46,662 bases of DNA from Actinomortierella ambigua (Eukaryota; Mortierellomycota; Mortierellomycetes; Mortierellales; Mortierellaceae): contig JAAAJB010000260.1 of the NCBI GenBank assembly GCA_016098155.1, forward strand, positions 1 through 46,662, in the 5' to 3' direction. This document shows positions 23,601 to 31,613 of the stretch, one piece after another. The notes below the pieces were generated by a model, which worked only from the letters and a program-made list of their open reading frames with translations, ran no database searches and was not told the origin of the DNA. Both the position numbers and the translations under genes were made by a program. How positions within the stretch are numbered: position 1 is the stretch's first letter; each line of letters begins with the position of its first letter.

Positions 23601-25203
23601 AACCATGACTCATCATCTCATCGCGCCTTTTTTTAACACTCCACTACCAACTTGCCTTTTCACAGTGGCCTTATGATGGTTCGATCGAGTTCAGAAACTT
23701 GACGGTGCAGTACGCGCACGACCTGGACCCAGCCCTGCGGAATATCACGATCACTGTGCGTCCGAGGGAAAAGATTGGTGTTGTGGGCAGGACAGGGTCT
23801 GGTAAATCCACCCTCGCCCTGTCCTTGTTCCGGTTCATGGACCCCATGTCTGGCTCCATCTCCATCGACGGCATTGATATCTCCAAAATCGGTCTCGAGG
23901 ACCTCCGGCGGCGACTGACCATTATACCCCAAGGTAAACCCATGCTGCAGCATCTGAGCTGTAATTCTTTGAGCTTCTCCCCCCTCCCTCCCAATATGCC
24001 TTTCTTTGTTGGCCTACTCACAGCCCCCCTTTTTTTTCTCAAACACCCTCTGGGGATCGATTAGATGCCGTTTTGTTCAACGGCACCATTCGGTCAAACT
24101 TGGATCCATTCCAGGAGCACGAGGACCACGAGATCTGGGAGGCACTGCGTCGTGTGCATCTGGTCAGCCCCGGTGGTACTCCTTCCGATGCCGCCTCTGC
24201 CCATTCACTCCCATCATCGCCTTACCTGTCTTCACCCCAGGGCACCGATTCTTCTGATGCCTATCTCACCGGCGGTGGTGGTAGCGGAGGAAGTCTAGGT
24301 GGGTCTGGTGCAGCTTCGCCAGCAGTGGTAGCAGCGTCTGTTGTTGCCCCTTATGATGACAGCTTGTGCGATGATCCTCACGCAGCGTGCAACATCGAAG
24401 ACCACGATGGCACAGGCATCAATCTGGAGTACCCCGGCAGCACGCCGATGCACGACGGCTTTGATACCACGCCCGTCCGCGTAGTGAACATGACGACGGC
24501 GGCGGCGACGGCAGCGGCAGCGGTCAAACAACCTATTCACCACCATCACCACCCCTCCCACCCGTTCACCGGCACCTCGGAGGCCGCCGTGCAAGCGCGC
24601 GCTGCGGCAATGGAGGCCGAGATCATGGCCAAGGCCGCAGCGGCGAGTGCCCAAGTGCACCCGAGCGGTGCGTTGCACGCGGATGAGGATGAGCCGTGCG
24701 ACATGTTCTGGAGCCTGGACAGCCCTGTCTCGGACGGTGGACATAATTTCAGTCAGGGCCAGCGTCAGCTCCTCTGTCTGGCACGTGCGCTGTTGCGTGA
24801 GAGCCGGATCATTGTTATGGATGAAGGTAACTATCTTTTTCTGCCAAATCAATGGGAACTTTTTTTTGGATAATTCAAGTTTCTTTGTCCTCTGCCCAAG
24901 ATCTGACTCTATTCCCCTCTCCCAATTTTTTTTGTAGCCACGGCAAGTGTAGATCTGGCCATGGACGAAAAGATCCAAGCGACGATCCGCAACGAGTTGG
25001 GCGATTCGACATTGATTTGCATTGCGCATCGTTTGAGGACGATCATGGACTATGACCGAGTCCTGGTGCTCGACCAAGGACAGGTCATGGAGTTTGACAG
25101 TCCACTCAACCTGATCACCAACCCGTCCTCGCGCTTCAGGGATATGATTGAAAAGAGCGGCGAGTGTGAGGCCCTTTTCGAGATGATTGCTCGGGCGTAC
25201 TAA
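17638..25203 (+). CDS. ABCC-type (MRP/YCF1-like) ABC transporter with TMD0, 11 exons
   Basis: Exons: 17638-17667, 17971-18235, 18496-18842, 19099-19571, 19783-20528, 20635-22842, 22949-23316, 23418-23540, 23666-23933, 24065-24826, 24938-25203. The join is 1951 codons; ABCC proteins usually have about 1500. Family members export glutathione, bile-acid or drug conjugates, often into the vacuole. An N-terminal TMD0 of about five helices precedes TMD1. NBD1 has GPTGSGKT (about 833), LSGGQKQR (about 937) and [12 protein letters not shown], with Asp in place of the catalytic Glu as usual in ABCC NBD1. After an Ala-rich linker, TMD2 spans about 1150-1485. NBD2 has GRTGSGKS (about 1561), FSQGQRQ (about 1837), the intact IVMDEATASVD, and IAHRL. 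Unusual: about 180 extra residues lie inside NBD2 between the Q loop and the signature, and a Gly/Asp-rich loop lies between the first two helices of TMD2. Substrate and membrane are not determined. Confidence 0.93.
19637..19705 (+). repeat. TTTTCC hexamer array and poly-T in ABC transporter intron 4
   Basis: About eight copies of a TTTTCC-like hexamer run into about 20 T residues inside intron 19572-19782. The frame stays open through it and falsely extends the next exon upstream. Confidence 0.85.
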
Positions 25204-25591
25204 GCGGGAAAAGGCATTCATCTTCCCTTTTGCTGAAACGAGTCCTGAGCATGCCTGTTCTTTTTATGCCAAAAGGTGTTATTTTCTTTCTTTCTTTGCT
25301 TTTCTTCTTTCTTTCCTACTTTCTTATTTTACGTTATAGAAGCATTCTTTCCCCCCAGTTGTATTGTTGTTGCTCTTTTCTGCTAACTTTTCCCCCTTTT
25401 CGTCTGGCAGTGACGCCGTTGAGGAAGAGGTGGAGGAAAAAGTGAATACTTTTATCCTGTGCCCCCCCTCATCCTTTGCCTGAACGTGTACAATAAAAAG
25501 AAATCAACGCTCTCCATTTCGTGCTGCCAGTCGGAGTAAACCCCCCACCCCCTTTCACACACATACGCACGCGCGCACACACATACACACA
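25204..25591 (+). other. 3' UTR of the ABC transporter and spacer
   Basis: Pyrimidine-rich sequence after the TAA at 25201-25203, a poly(A) signal at 25492-25497, then a C-rich stretch and a CA repeat ending in an AG at 25590-25591. An isolated open stretch near 25409-25472 (DAVEEEVEEKVN) is probably chance. Confidence 0.45.
25492..25497 (+). terminator. Poly(A) signal, probably of the ABC transporter
   Basis: AATAAA 289 bp after the stop codon, followed by AAG and an A-rich stretch. Confidence 0.55.
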
Positions 25592-25939
25592 TAGGTACAT
25601 TGCCCTCTTGGATTCTCACTGCCATTTATCATCCGCTCGTTTTTACTTCAACGCACCCGAGGCAGAACAATTCTATGTCAATGCACAAGCCTTGTCTCTT
25701 GTCCAAGGTGCGCTGCTCCCCAGCTTCCTTCTGGAACATTATATCCGCAGGTATTTGACCAGCTCTCTCAGCACAATGACTTGGACCAGCTCACACGAAT
25801 CATCTGCTCCGCCCTTTATATTCAGTCGGAGCAAATCATTCCCTACTATTCCCGACCAAAGGTGACCATTTGGATGAACCATGAAGAAACTTTTGGCCCA
25901 CGACAAAGTCGGTCAGACGAAGGCCCCAAAAAAGCCTAA
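25592..25939 (+). CDS. Unassigned ORF, possible terminal exon or gene remnant
   Basis: An open frame of 115 codons plus TAA (25937-25939) begins right after a possible acceptor (CACATAG) and has no ATG at its beginning. It reads, in part, LPSGTLYPQVFDQLSQHND and YYSRPKVTIWMNHEETFG, protein-like composition unlike the flanking low-complexity sequence. A Cys-rich patch (CQC..CPRC) precedes this. A second frame over the same DNA (start about 25600) also looks protein-like, so a hidden splice or frameshift is possible. An AATAAA at 26034 would serve as its 3' end. I recognise no family. It may be the 3' exon of a gene with unrecognised upstream exons, or a pseudogene. Confidence 0.3.
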
Positions 25940-26033
25940 CTTTCAAGCCGTGCGATCAGGGGGATGAGGAAAGGAAGAGGGGGAAGAGGCGGTGGAGGTA
26001 AACATTTCATAACACACATAGCAGCTCGCTTCC

Positions 26034-26039
26034 AATAAA
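26034..26039 (+). terminator. Second plus-strand poly(A) signal
   Basis: AATAAA about 95 bp after the stop of the 25592-25939 ORF and about 540 bp after the ABC transporter's own signal. It suggests a separate plus-strand transcript ends here, convergent with the minus-strand gag-like gene. Confidence 0.4.
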
Positions 26040-26088
26040 GAGAAAAAAAAACACTGGAACTGCATCGATTTTTACCTCTATAGAATTT

Positions 26089-26733
26089 TTATTTGGATCG
26101 ACCACGTCTCGAGGCAGGTCCCTTGACCGAAACTCCGAGAGCGGGTTGCACGTTGTCCATGCGCATTCGGTTGATCATGCCGGCTGTGGCGGCAAGATAT
26201 TCAAGCATGCGTTGTGCAAATTCGATGCTGGCCTCGAGCAACTCTGCCTTATCTGCCTTGTCTTTCTCCCTGTCCTTGCCCGTGCCCTTGCCCTTACTTT
26301 TTTCCAACTCTTGTTTTTGCAAAAACAGTTGGTGCAGGAAAAAGTCGATCGGGCGAGTGAGGTGGGCCAGGTGTTTCTGGATGTCGCGGAGCTGGTTGTC
26401 ATGCTTGCGCATCTGTCTGGGCTTGCTGAGGACGGGTTGGTTGGACGTGGGCGGCTCGTACGATCTGGTGGTGTTTTTGGGGTACTGGCATAGTTGCCTG
26501 TCTAGCTCCGCCTCTGAGATGTCTGTCTTGAAGAAGGCTTGGGGGTCTGAGGGTCGCAATATGGGAAATTGCTTTGCTTCGGCGTCGGAGGGTGTGTAGT
26601 AGCGAAGAGGGGCCTGCTCCTGAATCTGAGGGTCCGTAGTGCGGCGCCGCTGAAGGGCGATGGCCTCGATTTGCTTGGCTATCTCATCCACTTGCTGCTG
26701 GAGAGATTGAAGAAGGACCTTGTTGTCGTTCAT
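26089..26733 (-). CDS. Gag-like protein resembling ORF1 of DIRS/Ngaro-type retroelements; solitary, possibly domesticated
   Basis: 214 codons from the ATG at 26733 (the frame is open to an earlier ATG at 26787). The N-terminus has a coiled coil (LLQSLQQQVDEIAKQIEAIA), then a Pro-rich linker, a conserved-looking block ending in HLTRPIDFFLHQLF, a Lys/Glu-rich spacer, and AQRMLEYLAATAGMINRMRMDN near the C-terminus. The TRPIDFF...RMDN pattern matches, by recall, ORF1 proteins of tyrosine-recombinase retroelements abundant in Mucoromycota. No reverse transcriptase, RNase H or recombinase frame follows on this strand, so it is either a truncated element or an exapted gene. The frame is intact, and the TAA stop overlaps a minus-strand AATAAA (26093-26088), so it carries its own 3' signal. 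It marks the border between single-copy genes and the kinase array. Confidence 0.5.
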   Translation of the reverse strand: MNDNKVLLQSLQQQVDEIAKQIEAIALQRRRTTDPQIQEQAPLRYYTPSDAEAKQFPILRPSDPQAFFKTDISEAELDRQLCQYPKNTTRSYEPPTSNQPVLSKPRQMRKHDNQLRDIQKHLAHLTRPIDFFLHQLFLQKQELEKSKGKGTGKDREKDKADKAELLEASIEFAQRMLEYLAATAGMINRMRMDNVQPALGVSVKGPASRRGRSK

Positions 26734-26787
26734 GGAGAAGCGAACGAGCTTGGGTTTGCACCTCCTGCTAATATTTGTGACGAGCAA

Positions 26788-27501
26788 GCTTATGTCCCAT
26801 CCAAAAATTTCTAATTATCGACTCCGTCCAAATCGTTTCACCCCGCACGACGCGCCAGGATCGCAGTCAATAACCCCCCCCCCTTCCCCATGGATAGCAA
26901 CAGTTTGTTGCTATTGCATATGGATTTCTCACTCCAGGTGATCTCTAGAGGCTGTTGGAAGAACTGCGGATGAGGAAGTGGAGCCTGTGGTCAAAAATGG
27001 TATTGGACACATTCACCTTGAGATTGGAGATGGGAGGAGGCTATGTCACTGTACCTGAACCTGCCGAACAGTCCCTTTTTGTCCCGTGGGGACTCCTGTC
27101 GACGATCGAGTCAAGATTCATCGTGGTCGACAACTCGGCTCCAACCCAGGGATTTCCAAACAAAACGGCAGTTTGGCGCAAATGGCAACAGATGCTCGGG
27201 CCACATAAGCGCGGCCTGCCTTGATCACGTTGCTTGCAGTAGGCTAATGTCTCCAAGTTCCGCACCGAGTGCCTTGTGCCTTCCGCATGCCGATTTAGTC
27301 TCACAAAATCCATCTCGTTCGTCCCACAGCGTTTGAACCGCGGGCGCTGACAATAGGTATTGGCCCGTCTACGCAAACGACAATTTATCCAAGACGCCGA
27401 GCCTGAGACCTAAGAAAAGAAAGAAAAGGAGGGAGAAAGTCAATGAAATGATGGCGGACACAAAAAGGATAGATGCCAGATAAAGTACCCATGCAGGAGG
27501 C
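26788..27501. other. Intergenic region at the left edge of the array; possible decayed coding sequence
   Basis: No intact gene. The plus strand between about 26890 and 27230 keeps short protein-like stretches in different frames (for example KNGIGHIHLEIGDGRR and CPVGTPVDDRVKIHRG), which may be a decayed exon. I cannot name a family. A C-rich run lies at about 26874-26887. Confidence 0.3.
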
Positions 27502-27965
27502 TTAGTGCCCTTCCGATGTCGGTGAGAATCCACCCATACCACCCAGAATAATTTCTCGCAGATCAGGATCCTCGGAGGTGTGAATACCCATGGCTGGTAG
27601 GATGTAGTTGGTCGACATGTCAAACTCGCGACGCCGTTCTCGCTGGACTTGAGTCTGCCTCTTCCAGTCCCGACCCTTTGGGCTGGGGACATACATCATA
27701 GAATAATAATGGCTCCCAGTCAACCCCACCGCAGGCCACCGCCTGCCATCAGCGTGGACCTGGAGCTGCTCGTGGTGAGCCGGTGCCGATCACTCTAGCA
27801 ACCAATGTAAACCGCACCTTCCACTCATCTGGAAAGTCATTGTCACCTTTATCCTTACGCAAGAGCCAGCCCCGAGTGTACAGGTGTAGATCTGGAGCAT
27901 TCTCGTTGACTTTTCACTTTAGACTGTTGAAATACACTCGGGGTCCTATAGACATCAACTGTATT
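27502..27965 (-). pseudogene. Alkaline phosphatase remnant, copy A, with a chimeric 3' end
   Basis: From about 27965 down to 27680 the minus strand matches the other remnants in the array: the shared GACATCAACTG edge, then frame-broken sequence, then VGLTGSHYYSMMYVPSP. Below that the match to the other copies ends, and a different frame continues (STNYILPAMGIHTSEDPDLR) to a stop at 27502. The copy has several frame breaks and lacks the phosphatase C-terminus, so it cannot code an enzyme. The foreign 3' part is not recognised. Confidence 0.5.
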
Positions 27966-28059
27966 GTTGGTGTGACAAGTACATACTACACAAAATGCAA
28001 GAGCAATTTGCAGCCGAAGGTCATGCCAGACCCCCTATTTGTTTGTGAACACAACAAAG

Positions 28060-28159
28060 AATCGAACATTCACAGCCCACCAACCTCGCTCATTGCCATC
28101 TTCGCGATTCTCATCCGCACACTGTCATCTGAACACCTGACTCCACACCATTCTGCAGA
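28060..28159 (+). promoter_or_regulatory. Conserved kinase leader, K1 copy
   Basis: About 100 bp before the ATG share a CATTCACAG...CTCATCCGCACAC...CATCTGAACAC...CTGCAGA pattern with the sequence before K2-K6. Conservation outside the coding sequence suggests a retained core promoter and 5' UTR, although recent duplication alone may explain it. Confidence 0.5.
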
Positions 28160-30449
28160 ATGAACTCCGGAAACACCATTCAAGTAAGCAGAGACCAGCC
28201 GGCACGCTCTGATACTCCCCCGCCACCTCTTTCGCCACGAATACTGACACCTCCTTCTTCACTAGACTGGGCTGGAGATAGGGGAAATCGTCGGTGCTGG
28301 TATGTACGGTGTCGTCTTCCAGGGCCGCTACAACACTCGCAAGGCTGCCATCAAGAAGTTTCGGTTTCAACACACCACATACCAGGTCGAGATCATAGAA
28401 CAAGAGATTGGCTTGCTCAAACGCCTTCAGTACCGCCATATCATTCAGATCTATGGCGTACATCGCCAAGGCAATGAGATCTCTCTTGTCACAGACTTTG
28501 CCGAAGGTGGCAGTCTCAAGCAAGCCATCCAGGATTCAGGCGTCGCTGGTTGGCCTATGAAGAGCCGGATAGCACAGGAGATTGCCTATGGTCTAGCCTA
28601 CATCCATCACGAAGGCATCATCCATCGAGATCTCAGGAGCGATAATGTGCTTCTCACAGGTCTCATGGAGGTCAAGCTCTGTGACTTTGGCCTCGCGGTG
28701 GTCAAGACATCCAGTGGTGGCCATTCGACCGAAGTCATGCGAGGCACAGTCCGATGGATGGCTCCTGAACTGGTTCTCTCAGAGCGACCTCGATACACCA
28801 CCCAGTCGGATATGTACGCGTTTGGAATGGTGATGTGGGAGATGGCAGCCATGTGCACTGTTCCTTTCATAACCATGAGCAGCAACTTGAAGGTGGCACA
28901 GGCTGTCTATAGCGGCCAACGTGAGCAGCTACCAGAAGATACGCCAGCCATCTACCAGCATTGGGTCAATCTATGCTGGAAGCAAGACTCATCCGACCGA
29001 CCAGATGCTCATGACGTGAACATTGTGGATGATACCTCGTCGGCACGTGGAGGTACAAACGCCGCTGGCATCGCGCGGCATGCGATGAACGACAAAGCTC
29101 TTGATCATGACATTATATCTGATGTTTCGCCCTCAAGGTCCTCGGAGACTGAAGAACCAGCTACCAGCCCACTACTGATGGAGTTCGTCAGCCTATATCG
29201 CAGGGCAATGCTCAATGATGTCGATTCGCAAGTGTCTCTTGCAGAGATGTACGAGACTGGTAGTGGTGGTATTCCCAAGGACAACGAAATGGCCTTCACT
29301 TGGTATCTTAAAGCAGCACAGCAAGGCCATCTCAGTGCCATGGATCGTGTTGGTGACATGTATGCCGATGGTCGAGGCACAGAGCAGAGCCACGATGAAG
29401 CAGTCAGGTGGCACAAACAAGTAATGGACCAAAGGAGATCAGTAGTGCAGGCTAGTGCTGGTTTTGCCTTTCAAGAATCTTCGCAAGCAGTAGACCACCA
29501 TTCAGGGGCCATGTCTTGGTTTCGTACAAAATCGCGAGACAGTTTGATAGCCCTGCAGTCCAGCATTCGATTCGCGAAGAACATGCTAGATACAACCCAG
29601 GGCAATTCCAGCGCAACTGCGGGCATTCAGGTCATAGCTAGGGGAGACCCAACTTCACAGTCCGATCCGAGAAGGATGCATGACAATCCCTCTCGAGGCC
29701 CTGAACATAGCGATCTGGAGGTGGTCACATGGTGCTCCAAGGCTGCCAACCATGGGGATCCGAGTGGACAGTTCAACCTCGGCTGGATGTATGAGATGGG
29801 TCGAGGCGTTCAACATAGCGATGTGGAGGCTGTCAAGTGGTACACTAGGGCAGCTAACCAAGGGGATCCGAGGGGGCAGTTCAACCTCGGTTGGATGTAT
29901 GAAATGGGCCGAGGCGTTCAACAAAGCGATGTAGAGGCTGTCAAGTGGTACACTAAAGCGGCTAGACAAGGGAACCAAAATGGACAGATGAACCTTGGAT
30001 TAATGTACTACAACGGCCGAGGAGTCGAACAGAGCGACATCGAGGCAGCCAATTGGTACAACAAGGCGGCCAGTCAAGGGAATCCGGATGGACTGTTCAG
30101 TCTAGGATGGATGTACGAACTTGGCTTCGGCGTTGAAGCAAGTGACAGTCAGGCACTCAATATGTTCCACAAGGCAGCTGACAAGGGAGAGCCTAATTCC
30201 CACTTCCATGTCCAATGGCTGACCTCTCCTGCTCGAAGGATACCAAGAGACAGCTCAGACACTATTGAAGTGCATCGCATGGGAGCCTTGCAAGGATATG
30301 CAGCCGCTCAATACAATCTTGGACGACTATATGAGCGAGGTCGGGGCACTCGCATGAACAAAGAACAGGCACTAGCATGGTACAGGAAGGCCGCAGCACA
30401 AGGTCACGGTGATTCAAAGACGAGTGTAGAGCACCTTCTTAGAACATAA
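28160..30449 (+). CDS. K1: TKL-like protein kinase with C-terminal Sel1 repeats
   Basis: Exons 28160-28183 and 28266-30449 (intron 82 bp, phase 0) give 735 residues. Exon 1 codes only MNSGNTIQ. Kinase domain about 10-275: Gly loop VGAGMYGVV, Lys38 in AAIKKF, Glu in EQEIGLL, HRDLRSDN with catalytic Asp130, DFG at 148-150, and TVRWMAPEL. All key residues are present, so it should be active. The sequence is of the tyrosine-kinase-like type, which phosphorylates Ser/Thr. After a linker comes an early Sel1 pair (SLAEMYETGSGGIPKDNEMA and following), a helical spacer, then one degenerate and four clear 36-residue Sel1 repeats (GVQHSDVEAVKWYTRAA type), and a C-terminal pair ending in EQALAWYRKAAAQGH. 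Sel1 repeats form alpha-solenoids that bind proteins. No signal peptide or membrane segment is seen, so it is presumably cytosolic. Confidence 0.88.
29690..30205 (+). repeat. K1 Sel1 repeat array (108-bp units)
   Basis: One degenerate and four recognisable 108-bp units, each coding a 36-residue Sel1 repeat. Two neighbouring units (about 29755-29970) are nearly identical in DNA. Confidence 0.8.
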
Positions 30450-30890
30450 TGGCTTATTTGTTGGTTAGTGCATTTTCAAAAGCTATTTCTACGGCTCCAT
30501 GATATAAAATATTTGAGGATCATTTTGTAGATTGTTGCGACGCTGGAACTCTTGGACTGCATCTTTCAACAATGGGTACAAGATATTGTCAGAACCTTCC
30601 ACTCAACTTTGAAATCGACGGTGGCTGTGCACTTACTTCTGGGGCTTAAAGACGGAGCTCTAGCGTTGATCTCACCCATTGAAGATTATCATTCAGTATG
30701 TGCAAAAAATGGCAGCATAGCATATTCATTTCCACACATGCTAGACGAGGATAAAGAATGCAGCAATCTCCCAAAAACATTCTTGAAAAGGTATTGGGAG
30801 AATCAACAGCCAATCTCCGTAAGAGATAACTGCGATTCAAATAATCAACGAGAGCTGTAACCACTTCTTTTCGTTTCAATTGCCATCATG
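30450..30890. other. Spacer after K1; flank shared with other array units
   Basis: No gene. From about 30690 to 30890 the sequence resembles 40310-40500 and 44100-44300, that is, the 3' flank of the phosphatase remnants. So the duplicated cassette extends beyond the remnant's stop codon. Confidence 0.5.
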
Positions 30891-31395
30891 CTACTTGTCC
30901 ACGTGCCTGCCTAGCCCCGGACAGCTGCTGCTATGGAATAGTTGGCTTTTGTCCATTATACCTCGGAACAATTCTGACCCAGGGCATGGTGTAAACACTG
31001 GGGTGTCCAGTATGGTGTGGGCCCCAGCGCTTGCAATGACAGGCAGTGTGACCAATTTGTACATGATATTCTGACCTTTGTTAGGATTGGCGACGTGTAC
31101 TTTGTAATGATGATGACTCCCTGTCATCCTCACTACAGGCTGCCGCATGCTATGAGTGTGGACCTGAAACTGAGCGTGGTGAGCCAGTGTCGCCACGATT
31201 CTGGCAGCCAGTGTATGATAAATCGCTACTTTCACTCGTCTGGCAAGCCGTCGCCATCCTTGTCCCCGCATGATGGCCAGCATATGTTCCGATAGCATTG
31301 CGCTCCTGTAGATCCGGACCATCCTCGTTGATGTTTCCCTTCCGATTGCTGAAAAACTCTGTGTTGACGGACCCATAGACATCTACTGTGGCCAT
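30891..31395 (-). pseudogene. Alkaline phosphatase remnant, copy B
   Basis: The minus strand keeps the C-terminal part of the phosphatase in pieces: NTEFFSNRKGNINEDG, then NAIGTYAGHHAG, DKDGDGLPDE, MTGSHHHYKVHVANPNKG, TPVFTPCPGSELFRGIMD and VDK before the stop. These lie in different frames, so there are at least two frameshifts. The N-terminal half with the catalytic Ser and metal ligands is absent. The upper edge ends at the same sequence (ATAGACATC) as the other copies. Confidence 0.6.
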
Positions 31396-31529
31396 CACCA
31401 CACAAACATGCAAAGATCAATTTTGCGACTGAAGGATATGCACAGGCTGCACTACCTCTATTTGTTTCTGAGCACAATAGACAGGTGACCTGAGAAGTGA
31501 GAAATAGCGAATGAGACGTTCGCTGGTCA

Positions 31530-31613
31530 TTAACCTCTCTCATTGACATCTCCTTCAGTGATTCTCATCCGCACACCATCATCTGGACACTTGGCCCACA
31601 TCTCTCTGCAGAA
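31530..31613 (+). promoter_or_regulatory. Conserved kinase leader, K2 copy
   Basis: Shares the CTCTCTCATTG...CTCATCCGCACACCATCATCTGGACACTTGG...CTCTGCAGA pattern with the other five kinase leaders. Confidence 0.5.

Noticed and set aside
25409..25472. Short Glu-rich frame in the ABC transporter 3' region
   Set aside because: Only about 20 codons, no start codon, and it lies between the stop codon and the poly(A) signal; probably chance.
27290..27360. tRNA-like GC-rich stretch with a TTTGAACC motif
   Set aside because: No cloverleaf with matching acceptor and anticodon arms could be drawn around it.
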